The translations under genes were made by a program, and so were the position numbers. From assembly GCA_031289955.1 (NCBI GenBank), contig JAITOL010000147.1:1-46336 (forward strand): 46,336 bases of DNA. The letters run 5' to 3'. Positions within the stretch are counted from its first letter, which is position 1; every line of letters starts with the position of its first letter. Of the stretch, positions 16,701-23,867 are shown piece by piece. The DNA comes from Synergistaceae bacterium (lineage in GTDB: Bacteria; Synergistota; Synergistia; Synergistales; Synergistaceae). Below the pieces are notes generated by a model, which worked only from the letters and a program-made list of their open reading frames with translations, searched no databases and had not been told where the DNA came from.

Positions 16701-18490
16701 CCCTCGCTTCCGAACTGCACGCTCGACGACGTGACGTTCGCCTCGCGCAGAGCGTCGAGCGGAGGGTTTGTCACCTGCGCGAACATCTGCTTGAAGTAGC
16801 TGTAAAGCATCTGTGGGCGCTCGGAGAGGACGGCCAAGGGGATATCGGCGCCCATAGACGAGATGGGCGGCTCCGCGTTCTCCGCCATCGGTTTCAGCGT
16901 GAGGGTGAGATCCTCCCACGTATACCCGAATATCTTCTCCGCCTCGAGAAGCGCGCACGGCTCGAAATCGGCGTTCTCCGTCAATGTGAAAAGCGACTCG
17001 AGCCCGATCAAATCCTTCAGCAACGCCTGTTCGTATGGCGAGAGGGCGTTCGCGTCGCGCTTTTCCTTCATTATGTCGCGCCATCTCGTGCCAACCCCGC
17101 GCTTTGGCGGCAGGTCGTCGAGCTCGATGATGTTCTCCGATACCCATTTTTTGTACGGGGCCTCGGACGCGACCTTGGATTTTATCTCGTCGTCCTCGAT
17201 TATCCGCCCCTCCTTAGTGTCGATGAGGAGCATTCTGCCCGGCCTCAGTCTGTCTTTCCGGATTATCCGCGAGTCAGGTATGGGAAGCACGCCGACCTCG
17301 CTCGAAAGTATCACCATGTCGTCTCTTGTGACGAAATAACGCGATGGACGAAGCCCGTTTCTGTCGAGCCTCGCTCCGGCCACGACTCCGTCGGTGAACG
17401 CTATGGCGGCCGGCCCGTCCCATGGTTCCATGAGGCAGCTGGAGTATTCGTAGAACGCGCGCCGGTCCGAGTCCATCCGCGGATCATGCTCCCACGGCTC
17501 CGGTATCGCCATCATCAAAGCGTGAGGCAGGCTGTAACCGGCGTTTATCATAAACTGTAAAAAATCGTCGAGCATGGCGGAGTCGCTGCCGTCCTCATTT
17601 ATTATGGGCAGTATCTTCGCGTAATCAGCGCCGTACTTTTTTGACTCCAGTATCGACTCGCGGGCTTTTATCCAGTTTACGTTGCCGCGAATCGTGTTTA
17701 TCTCGCCGTTGTGTATTATGTGCCGTATAGGGTGGGCCCTCTCCCAGCTCGGGAACGTGTTTGTAGAATACCGCGAATGAACGAGGGCTATCGCCGATTC
17801 CACGTCCTCGTCGCGAAGGTCTATGTAAAAAGCGTCCATCTGATTCGGAATGAGCATCCCCTTGTAGACGACGGTGCGGGACGATATGCTCGCGAGATAA
17901 AAGTAAGGGTCCGACCCCATGTACTTGACGTTTCGTATGGCCGCCACAGCCAGTTTGGAGAGGATGTAGAGCTTGCGCTCGAAGTCCTCGCGCGTCATCC
18001 CGTCGGGGCGTCTGATGAAGACCTGAAGAATGGCCGGACAGACGTCCCGGGCCGGCCTGCCGACAGCTTTCGGATACGTCGGAACGTCTCGGACGCCTAT
18101 GATCTCCATCCCCTCGGAGGCGACTATGTTCCCGAAAATCCCGAGCGTCTTCTCCCTGCGCGCGAGATCCGGGGAGGCGAACATCATAGCCAGTCCGTAC
18201 CGCCCCTCGTCCGGTATGTCTATTCCTCTCGAAGCACAGTCGCGCCTCAGGAATAGATGCGGTATCTGGAGAAGTATCCCGGCGCCGTCGCCCGTATCCG
18301 GATCCGCCGCGACGCCGGCCCTGTGAGTGAGATTTATGAGAACCTCGAGCGCGTCGCTGACGAGCGAATGTGAACGATGTCCTTTGATATTGACGAGCAT
18401 CCCTATACCGCAGGCGTCATGTTCGAATTTTGGATCGTATAAACCTATTTTTTCAGGCGCGGAATAATCATAAATTCTTTTCAAATTCAC
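13763..18490 (-). CDS. gltB: Glutamate synthase (NADPH) large subunit
   Basis: About 1,575 residues, full length for bacterial GltB. The order is complete: class II glutamine amidotransferase with the catalytic cysteine exposed in HDACGIGM near residue 27, to be freed by removal of a propeptide; a central domain; the FMN synthase barrel (SGEGGE, GAKPGEGGHLPGSKV); the 3Fe-4S cysteines in CDMMRVCNLDTCPVGIATQ; and a C-terminal GXGXG helix domain (GGVAYVYDPENKFG). It forms glutamate from 2-oxoglutarate and glutamine with GltD. I prefer GTG at 18490, nine bases after AGGA; a TTG at 18529 would add 13 residues but has no binding site. The gene diverges from the ammonium channel, which supplies its nitrogen. 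Confidence 0.95.
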   Translation of the reverse strand: MNLKRIYDYSAPEKIGLYDPKFEHDACGIGMLVNIKGHRSHSLVSDALEVLINLTHRAGVAADPDTGDGAGILLQIPHLFLRRDCASRGIDIPDEGRYGLAMMFASPDLARREKTLGIFGNIVASEGMEIIGVRDVPTYPKAVGRPARDVCPAILQVFIRRPDGMTREDFERKLYILSKLAVAAIRNVKYMGSDPYFYLASISSRTVVYKGMLIPNQMDAFYIDLRDEDVESAIALVHSRYSTNTFPSWERAHPIRHIIHNGEINTIRGNVNWIKARESILESKKYGADYAKILPIINEDGSDSAMLDDFLQFMINAGYSLPHALMMAIPEPWEHDPRMDSDRRAFYEYSSCLMEPWDGPAAIAFTDGVVAGARLDRNGLRPSRYFVTRDDMVILSSEVGVLPIPDSRIIRKDRLRPGRMLLIDTKEGRIIEDDEIKSKVASEAPYKKWVSENIIELDDLPPKRGVGTRWRDIMKEKRDANALSPYEQALLKDLIGLESLFTLTENADFEPCALLEAEKIFGYTWEDLTLTLKPMAENAEPPISSMGADIPLAVLSERPQMLYSYFKQMFAQVTNPPLDALREANVTSSSVQFGSEGNMLVPGPKNCRMIRHHTPVISDEELLKLRNINERGFKCVTLPMLFNSRLSSGLKKSLDNLFFAADVAVANGYNLIILSDRGAGENRIPIPALLASAGLHHHLIRKKTRPRVSIIIESGEPREAHHMASLIGYGVDAVNPYLSFRIIRDMASRGAIKQDEAAAIANYMTSLTKGIVKVISKMGISTVRSYQGAQIFEALGVSEQVVNEYFTGTTTRIGGVTLKEIEAESRARHENAFNSIRIGEPLDSGGNMKWRHDGEYHLFNPESVYYLQQACRTGDYDLFKKFTALVTSRSDTLKNIRGLLNIVTRGKPIPLDSVEPVENIVRRFKTGAMSYGSISPEAHECIAIAMNRLHGKSNSGEGGEISERWADRPDGDNSSSAIKQVASARFGVTIAYLNSAVEIQIKMAQGAKPGEGGHLPGSKVYPWIARARNSTPGVALISPPPHHDIYSIEDLAQLIHDLKNANRHARISVKLVSEAGVGTIAVGVAKGLADVITISGYDGGTGAAPRESIRHTGLPWELGLAEAHQTLMLNNFRNRVTLETDGKLLSGRDIVIAALLGSEEFAFASSVLVALGCDMMRVCNLDTCPVGIATQNPVLRKKFSGKPEYVENFMRFLAMEVREWMAMVGAHTFNELIGHVELLRVKYKINNEKARTVDLSNLLSQPSSIERKEDRYFHFPQEHMLQRSLDRNTLIPLCIPRLERGEKISARYAINNTNRTVGAMLSGEIAKRWGIDGLPDDSVKLIFDGAAGQSFGAFLSRGVTLELHGQANDHVGKGLSGGRIIVLPTEGWVPEVGENVIIGNVALYGATSGEAYIMGVAGERFCVRNSGASAVVEGVGNHGCEYMTSGVVVILGPTGKNFGAGMSGGVAYVYDPENKFGDNCNRDLADSLTKLDREDEETLRNIIKCHREYTGSPVAGAILGDFETSLESFVKVVPKSYQKVMASMRSARENGVPEEDIPLYAFNDVRNGRAEEKKD

Positions 18491-18640
18491 CGACTTCTTT
18501 CCTGATGAAGATTTGTCACGCAATTCCAAAAATTCAGAAACTATTTTGGAAGTCTAACATAAAACTACAGTTTCATGCAATATTGAGAACTGAAATATAC
18601 TGTATACTTGCCGGCGGGAGAAGGGCTCACGGCCAATATC

Positions 18641-18716
18641 CGCATAATATTCATATTGATACGCATAAGCATCATAATTAATTTATTTATGTATAATTTT
18701 ATGCTCGCATAAGCAT
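18641..18716. promoter_or_regulatory. Repeated CGCATAAGCAT motif in the gltB-amt divergent control region
   Basis: CGCATAAGCAT occurs at 18662-18672 and again at 18706-18716, a 44-base offset (about four helical turns), with a weaker CGCATAAT at 18641-18648. The copies have local dyads (TGATac...gcATCA around the first; ATGCT...AGCAT around the second). They lie upstream of the amt promoter and within the gltB leader or promoter region, so they are candidate operators for a shared nitrogen regulator. They match neither the NtrC nor the TnrA consensus I know. The rest of 18491-18733 is AT-rich leader without a recognisable riboswitch. Confidence 0.45.
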
Positions 18717-18733
18717 AATTTTTCCCTAAATAC

Positions 18734-18761
18734 TTGACTAATATATTTTCTGGAGTAAAAT
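18734..18761 (+). promoter_or_regulatory. Promoter of the ammonium channel gene
   Basis: TTGACT (18734-18739) and TAAAAT (18756-18761) are separated by 16 bases. The implied start near 18768 lies downstream of an in-frame ATG at 18760, so that ATG cannot be the initiator if this promoter is used. Confidence 0.65.
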
Positions 18762-18804
18762 GTCCAACATTGAACGAAGGTTCAGGACGAGGAGGGAAAT
18801 GCGG

Positions 18805-20529
18805 ATGTTTTCATCGGTTGACACGATTTGGGTACTATTGGGAGCAATACTCGTTTTCTTTATGCAGGCCGGCTTCGCTATGGTGGAGACCGGTTTTACC
18901 CGAGCAAAGAACGCCGGCAACATCATCATGAAGAACCTGATGGATTTTTGCATCGGTTCGGTGGCTTTCTGGGTGCTTGGATTCGGCATCATGTTCGGCG
19001 CCGATATAAGCGGCATCATAGGCAAAGTGGATTTCCTGGTTCGGGGCAATTATGACTCCACGTTTCCTACATACGCTTTTCTCATTTTCCAGACGGTTTT
19101 TTGCGCGACGGCAGCCACGATCGTCTCCGGCGCGATGGCGGAGCGCACAAAGTTTATATCCTACTGCTTGTACAGCTTGATAATCAGTTTGCTCGTCTAC
19201 CCGATATCGGGCCACTGGATATGGGGCGGCGGCTGGCTTGCGCAGAGGGGGTTCCACGACTTCGCTGGTTCGACGGCGGTCCATATGGTGGGCGGATTGG
19301 CGGCCATGGTTGGAGCGTCCATACTGGGGCCCCGCATCGGGAAATATGACGCAAACGGGCGCGTGCAGGCCATACCGGGCCACAGCCTGACGCTCGGCGC
19401 TCTCGGGGTCTTCATACTCTGGTTCGCGTGGTTCGGCTTCAACGGCGGCTCCACGGTCTCCGCAACAGGAGACGAAATCTTGGTTTCTATGAGCGCCATA
19501 ATATTTAACACGAATTTAGCAGCCGCCACAGCCACAACCGTGACGATGATCATCACGTGGCTCAGATACGGTAAACCGGACATATCGATGACGCTGAACG
19601 GAGCGCTCGGCGGACTTGTGGCGATAACTGCCGGATGCGACGCTGTGAGCCCGGCCGGCGCGTTCTTTATCGGTCTTATCAGCGCGTTCATCCTCGTCTA
19701 CGGCATCGAGTTCATCGATCAGAAGCTCAGGATAGACGACCCGGTCGGCGCGATAGGCGTACACGGCCTCTGCGGGGCCGCCGGAACGATAATGACCGGT
19801 CTCTTTGCCCTGAATGGCGGCCTCTTCTATGGCGGAGGATCCGCTATGGTCACGACACAGATGATAGGGGTGGCGGCAGTCGCGGTTTGGACCTGCGTTA
19901 CGATGGGCATAGTGTTCTACGCCCTCAAGGCTACGATCGGACTGCGAGTGACCAGGGACGAGGAGCTCGAGGGCCTCGATATTCGCGAGCACGCCCTCAT
20001 AAGCAGCTACGCGGACTTCATGCCCCTTTCCGCGTCGCCCGTAAGTTTCACGTCCCCTCCGCGGAGCGCGCACTCGGAAGACACTACGCCGCTCGCCGCG
20101 GCCAAGAACATGCTTGGGGAACATCCCAAGATGAGCAAAGTCGAGATTTACACGAACCCCAAGAAGGTGGACGCGTTGAAAGAAGCGCTGAACGGCGTAG
20201 GAATAACCGGCCTCACTGTGACGGTCGTGACCGGCTGCGGCGCGCAGAGGAGCAAGAGGGAGTTCTATCGCGGGGCGGAGCTGAAGATGACGCTTCTGCC
20301 GCAGGTGCGGGTAGAGACGGTGGTCTGCAAGGTTCCTGTGCGGTATGTGATAGACGCGGCAAAATCGGTGCTGCACACCGGTTCGACGGGAGACGGCAAG
20401 ATATTCGTGTACGACGTGGAGAACGTCATACGGGTAAGCACGGGGGAAGAGGGTTTCGACGCGCTTCAGTACGATTACGACAAGGCTGTGGGCGACGGAT
20501 CAGAGCCGCCAATGAAATCAGCTACTTAA
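18805..20529 (+). CDS. amt: Ammonium channel (Amt) with C-terminally fused P-II domain
   Basis: About 574 residues. Residues 1-410 are an Amt channel with 11 membrane segments and the conserved pore residues: DFAGSTAVHMVGG (periplasmic Asp and first pore His) and GVHGLCGAAGT (second pore His). From about residue 443 to the end is a complete P-II (GlnB/GlnK) fold aligning without gaps to E. coli GlnB through GDGKIFV and TGEE. Normally separate GlnK plugs AmtB; here sensor and channel are one chain. The E. coli T-loop Tyr51 is Leu (residue 493), Lys58 is Gln (500) and Arg103 is Ser (545), while Gln39, Gly-Asp-Gly and Lys90 remain. The ATG at 18805 has AGGAGG nine bases upstream; the upstream ATG at 18760 overlaps the promoter. 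A terminator follows. Confidence 0.93.
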   Translation: MFSSVDTIWVLLGAILVFFMQAGFAMVETGFTRAKNAGNIIMKNLMDFCIGSVAFWVLGFGIMFGADISGIIGKVDFLVRGNYDSTFPTYAFLIFQTVFCATAATIVSGAMAERTKFISYCLYSLIISLLVYPISGHWIWGGGWLAQRGFHDFAGSTAVHMVGGLAAMVGASILGPRIGKYDANGRVQAIPGHSLTLGALGVFILWFAWFGFNGGSTVSATGDEILVSMSAIIFNTNLAAATATTVTMIITWLRYGKPDISMTLNGALGGLVAITAGCDAVSPAGAFFIGLISAFILVYGIEFIDQKLRIDDPVGAIGVHGLCGAAGTIMTGLFALNGGLFYGGGSAMVTTQMIGVAAVAVWTCVTMGIVFYALKATIGLRVTRDEELEGLDIREHALISSYADFMPLSASPVSFTSPPRSAHSEDTTPLAAAKNMLGEHPKMSKVEIYTNPKKVDALKEALNGVGITGLTVTVVTGCGAQRSKREFYRGAELKMTLLPQVRVETVVCKVPVRYVIDAAKSVLHTGSTGDGKIFVYDVENVIRVSTGEEGFDALQYDYDKAVGDGSEPPMKSAT

Positions 20530-20552
20530 AATTTTTAAGTCATATATGCATT

Positions 20553-20586
20553 AGCGGGTATTCATTTTCATGAATACCCGCTTTGT
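20553..20586 (+). terminator. Intrinsic terminator after amt
   Basis: AGCGGGTATTCAT (20553-20565) pairs perfectly with ATGAATACCCGCT (20570-20582) around a TTTC loop, followed by TTTG. The T-tract is short but the 13-bp stem is very stable. Confidence 0.85.
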
Positions 20587-20625
20587 ATCAGAAATTTCCC
20601 TAGGAATAACATAATAATTTTGTTA

Positions 20626-20654
20626 TTGCAATGCGATTGGGTAGCCTGTATACT
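20626..20654 (+). promoter_or_regulatory. Promoter of the restriction-modification operon
   Basis: TTGCAA (20626-20631) and TATACT (20649-20654) are 17 bases apart. The -35 box sits in a perfect ATTGCAAT palindrome, and TTGCATATTATTTGCAA, an inverted repeat, covers the predicted start near 20661. These dyads could be binding sites for a repressor, but no controller gene is present. Confidence 0.6.
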
Positions 20655-20697
20655 TTTGCATATTATTTGCAAGACGCGGATTGAAAGGTATTTAATT

Positions 20698-21351
20698 ATG
20701 AGTAATCATTGGCAAAGGCAGATACCTCAAAAACTGTTTGATAAGTATGAGATGTATAATTTTAATCACGCGGTCGAAATCCTTTCGAGCGCATATACTG
20801 AGGAATATTCTGAGATTATTTCGGCACTGGATGTATTTTCCTTGTCTACTGCGGATATAATCGCTGGTGGTGGGAATGAATCAGCTATTCCTAAAAAACT
20901 TTCGGCTTATTTGCATCCACTTGATTGGCAGGAAGTAAAAATTACAGGCGATTTGCTCGTTAAACTCCATCACAGAAATTCGTCGAATATCACAGAATTT
21001 ACAATCCAAGATTTTATAGATGGGCATAACATTGATTACGTGAAAAATCGTGTGGCGATAGATATGGAATGGAATAGCAAAGACCAGACATTTGATCGTG
21101 ACCTGTATGCGTTCCGTACTTTTTACGAGTGTAATATTATATCTTGTGGGGCTATAATAACGCGGAGCGAACAACTGAATCCTATATTTACAAAACTTGG
21201 GATCAGACAAAAATACGGCGCGAGTACGACTTGGATGGGTAAGTTGCTTCCTCGTATCAGTTCTGGTCGCCATGGTGGATGTCCCTTGCTGGTTATAGGC
21301 ATCACTCCGGCGGCTATAACAGATTTGGAGGTGGACGATGTCAGAGCATGA
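20698..21351 (+). CDS. Type II restriction endonuclease, BglII/BstYI-like
   Basis: A 217-residue cytosolic protein resembling the BglII/BstYI endonuclease family. The core shows an active-site arrangement of the PD-(D/E)xK type as used by BglII: an acidic residue in GHNIDYVKN, then VAIDMEWNSKDQTFDRDL near residues 119-137. Beyond it, WMGKLLPRI and GGCPLLVIGIT near 180-205 match the conserved tail of these enzymes. It probably cuts a palindromic GATC-centred site, but specificity cannot be read here. The ATG at 20698 follows AAAGG by nine bases. Base and codon use are clearly AT-richer than in the flanks, pointing to transfer. It overlaps the methylase start by 14 bases. Confidence 0.75.
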   Translation: MSNHWQRQIPQKLFDKYEMYNFNHAVEILSSAYTEEYSEIISALDVFSLSTADIIAGGGNESAIPKKLSAYLHPLDWQEVKITGDLLVKLHHRNSSNITEFTIQDFIDGHNIDYVKNRVAIDMEWNSKDQTFDRDLYAFRTFYECNIISCGAIITRSEQLNPIFTKLGIRQKYGASTTWMGKLLPRISSGRHGGCPLLVIGITPAAITDLEVDDVRA

Positions 21352-22000
21352 TAAAAATTATCATTATGAACACGATTTAGTCTCGTTCTGCAATGGTCGA
21401 AAGTTTAAGACGATACTGGCTGATCCCCCGTGGCAATTTCAAAACAGAACTGGAAAGATGGCGCCAGAACATAAGCGTTTGAACAGATATTCAACCATGG
21501 AACTTTGTGAAATAGAGAAGATACCTGTATCGGTAATCGCGGATGATCCTTGTCATTTGTACCTTTGGGTTCCTAACGCCTTACTGCCTGAAGGGTTGGG
21601 AGTAATGAAATCATGGGGATTCCAATACAAGACCAATATAGTTTGGGAAAAAATTCGCAAAGATGGCGAACCGGACGGACGCGGCGTTGGTTTTTATTTT
21701 CGCAATGTAACGGAGCTTATTTTATTTGGAATCAGGGGCAACAATGCGCGAACATTGACGCCCGGTCGCACTCAGGTAAATTTGTTTCGTTCTCAAAAAA
21801 GGGAACATTCTCGCAAACCGGATGAATTGATTAATATTATTGAACAATGCAGCAATGGCCCATTCTTGGAGCTATTTGCTCGTGGTACGCGTGAAAATTG
21901 GACTTTATGGGGCAATGAAGCCAATCAGGATTATGCTCCGGATTGGTCGACATATAAAAATGCCAGTAAGTCCCCTGTTACACGCGTGATGATTGGATAG
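21338..22000 (+). CDS. MT-A70-family adenine-N6 DNA methyltransferase
   Basis: A 220-residue methylase. The catalytic motif DPPW is in ILADPPWQF near residue 30. Family motifs follow in MT-A70 order: YSTMELCEI, CHLYLWVPNALLPEGL, GFQYKTNIVWEKI, GFYFRNVTELILFGIRG and SRKPDELINIIE, then FLELFARGTRENWTLWG, the S-adenosylmethionine pocket. The same family includes the MunI methylase and METTL3-like RNA enzymes; beside a restriction gene, DNA protection is the natural reading. It should methylate adenine in the site cut by the upstream nuclease. Its ATG lies inside the nuclease gene, so expression is coupled, nuclease first. AT-rich like its partner. Confidence 0.88.
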   Translation: MSEHDKNYHYEHDLVSFCNGRKFKTILADPPWQFQNRTGKMAPEHKRLNRYSTMELCEIEKIPVSVIADDPCHLYLWVPNALLPEGLGVMKSWGFQYKTNIVWEKIRKDGEPDGRGVGFYFRNVTELILFGIRGNNARTLTPGRTQVNLFRSQKREHSRKPDELINIIEQCSNGPFLELFARGTRENWTLWGNEANQDYAPDWSTYKNASKSPVTRVMIG

Positions 22001-22038
22001 ATATGGACACAACCTTAATGATAACATGCTAATTGATG

Positions 22039-22797
22039 TTACTTCAAAAAATAGCTGACGTCGAGGCTGCTCGATAAGAAGTACGCGCCGGTCGCCGTCA
22101 TTGCGGCGCACACGGCGGCGATATGGCGTTTCGGGACGTTTGAGATAAGCTGGCATGTCGTTCCCAGGACGAGTATGTGAATGATTTCAGCGACGCAAAA
22201 ATACGCCGCGACATCCAACACTATCGCCCGGGCTGGCGCCGTTCCCTGCGCGAAAATATGCGCGGGGGGAACGAATATCAGCGATAAAAACGACGCGTAG
22301 GAAAAAGAGAGCAGCGACGAAGCTCGTCCCGTCCCGCGAGCGGGAGCAAACGACAGGACGGATGAGACGAAAAACAGCGTCAACGCGCATATGACCCGCC
22401 AATTCACGATACCCTCCAGGCTCGTGATGGATCCCGGGCCCTCGATGCCCGGAATATCTCCGGGAACGCCCACCGTGAGCATAAAAAGATACAGCGCCGC
22501 CATAATGGCGGCCGTGTTCAGAATGGCGGTCAGCCGGCGCTCCGCGCGTCCGGAGCCGTCGCCGGGCTTCAGAAGCGACAACGACGCGGCGGCGGAGGGG
22601 AACCACAGCCACGACCCCACTCCTAAATAAGCTGACAGGGGCGCCCCGCTCCACGGCAGCGCGAACGCAGAAATGAGCGCGCACATCCACGCGGCGAAGC
22701 TCAGAGCGTCCCATCTTTTTCGCTCCACCGCCAGTGGAGACCTCTGAAACGGGCCGGCGGCCGCCGTAACTATCGCTATATACAGGACAAACGCCAC
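22039..22797 (-). CDS. Unidentified polytopic membrane protein
   Basis: About 252 residues with seven or eight hydrophobic segments and short polar loops; I do not recognise a family. The first segment, AFVLYIAIVTAAAG, begins at once after the start. Near residue 35 comes WDALSFAAWMCALISAFALPW, and the middle has LKPGDGSGRAERRL on a cytosolic loop. The reading frame extends upstream into the threonine deaminase gene, but that part is arginine-rich antisense-like sequence. GTG at 22797 or TTG at 22806 is a plausible start, neither with a clear binding site. Because it overlaps the stop of the deaminase gene, it is likely translated by coupling. It converges on the methylase gene. Confidence 0.6.
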   Translation of the reverse strand: MAFVLYIAIVTAAAGPFQRSPLAVERKRWDALSFAAWMCALISAFALPWSGAPLSAYLGVGSWLWFPSAAASLSLLKPGDGSGRAERRLTAILNTAAIMAALYLFMLTVGVPGDIPGIEGPGSITSLEGIVNWRVICALTLFFVSSVLSFAPARGTGRASSLLSFSYASFLSLIFVPPAHIFAQGTAPARAIVLDVAAYFCVAEIIHILVLGTTCQLISNVPKRHIAAVCAAMTATGAYFLSSSLDVSYFLK

Positions 22798-23771
22798 TAA
22801 AGACAATTTTTGTTTATATAGTCCGCCAATTGGGGCAAAGCTACGTTGCCGCCACTGATGAGCGACACGACTCGCCTGCCTTTGAAGCGACCTGGCAGAG
22901 CGCCGCACAGGAGCGCGGCGAACGCGACGGCGCCGGTCGGCTCGGCCAGCAGCTTGCACCGCTCGAGTATGAGGAGCTGAGCGCGGATTACTTCCGCGTC
23001 GGTCACAGTCAGCATATCGTCGACATATTTTTGAACGACCGGAAACGTCAGTTCGCCCGGTATCGTGGTCCTTATGCCGTCCGCGACCGTGAGAGGATGG
23101 TCGAGCGCCGTTCTTCCTCCGGCGCGGAATGAAATCCCGGTGCTGTTGCTGCCCTCCGGCTCCACTCCAAACACCGAAATGCCGGGATTTGTTTCCTTTA
23201 CCGCTGTCGCTATTCCGGAGATGAGGCCGCAGCCCCCTGTCGGCGCCAGAACAGCCGCAACGTCCTCCATGTCCTCGATTATCTCGAGCCCTGCGGTTCC
23301 CTGGCCCGCCATAACGAACGGATCGTCGTACGGAGGAACGAACGTCATCCCTCTCTCGCCTTGCATCTGCTTCGCCAGCGCAATGCGTTCGTCTGATTTA
23401 GTCCCGCGGTAGATCAGCTCCGCGCCGTAGTCCTTTATCGAGGCGGCTTTCACCGGAGAACCTCCCTCCGGCATAACGACCGTCGCTTTATATCCGCATA
23501 GTTTCGCGGCGTAAGCGACGGCTTGTCCGTGATTGCCGGATGAGGCTGTCACTATCCCCCGTTCACCTTCTTCGCGCGATAGCGAAAAAATCCTGTTGCA
23601 CGCCCCTCTTATCTTGAAAGACCCCGTCTTTTGAAGGTTTTCAGCCTTGAAAAAGACGTCGAACCCGGTAATAGCGCTGAGCGCCCTGGAACTGACGACA
23701 GGCGTTCTGTGAATATGGCCGGATATCCTGTCTCTGGCGTCCAGCACGTCTTTTATCGATATAACTTCCAT
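22797..23771 (-). CDS. tdcB: Threonine deaminase, catabolic type (PLP-dependent)
   Basis: About 324 residues, with the catalytic domain only and no C-terminal ACT regulatory domain, as in the catabolic TdcB type. It converts threonine to 2-oxobutyrate and ammonia. The PLP-binding lysine is in TGSFKIRGACNRI near residue 50, the substrate loop SSGNHGQAVA near 75, and the phosphate-binding loop PTGGCGLISG near 180. The ATG at 23771 follows GGAGG by eight bases; an ATG nine codons upstream has no such site. It is followed by an overlapping membrane protein and preceded by the terminator of the TAXI gene, so it has its own promoter or depends on read-through. Serine/threonine racemase or diaminopropionate-type relatives are less likely. 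Confidence 0.88.
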   Translation of the reverse strand: MEVISIKDVLDARDRISGHIHRTPVVSSRALSAITGFDVFFKAENLQKTGSFKIRGACNRIFSLSREEGERGIVTASSGNHGQAVAYAAKLCGYKATVVMPEGGSPVKAASIKDYGAELIYRGTKSDERIALAKQMQGERGMTFVPPYDDPFVMAGQGTAGLEIIEDMEDVAAVLAPTGGCGLISGIATAVKETNPGISVFGVEPEGSNSTGISFRAGGRTALDHPLTVADGIRTTIPGELTFPVVQKYVDDMLTVTDAEVIRAQLLILERCKLLAEPTGAVAFAALLCGALPGRFKGRRVVSLISGGNVALPQLADYINKNCL

Positions 23772-23800
23772 TAGATCCCCCTCCGCGTTGAATGTCATAA

Positions 23801-23839
23801 AAAATCGCAGACCCCCGCCCGTGAGGAAGGGTCTGCGAT
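23801..23839 (-). terminator. Intrinsic terminator after the TAXI receptor gene
   Basis: On the minus strand ATCGCAGACCC and GGGTCTGCGAT (23839-23829 and 23814-23804) form an 11-bp stem with a 14-base GC-rich loop, followed by TTTTTTAT. It ends the HPr-EI / TRAP / TAXI unit. Confidence 0.88.
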
Positions 23840-23867
23840 ATATTGTAGTGTCTATTGACGATTTGGA

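Noticed and set aside
15920-17560. Long ORF (546 codons) on the plus strand inside gltB
   Set aside because: It is antisense to a fully conserved gltB reading frame and its arginine- and histidine-rich translation resembles no protein; a GC-rich shadow.
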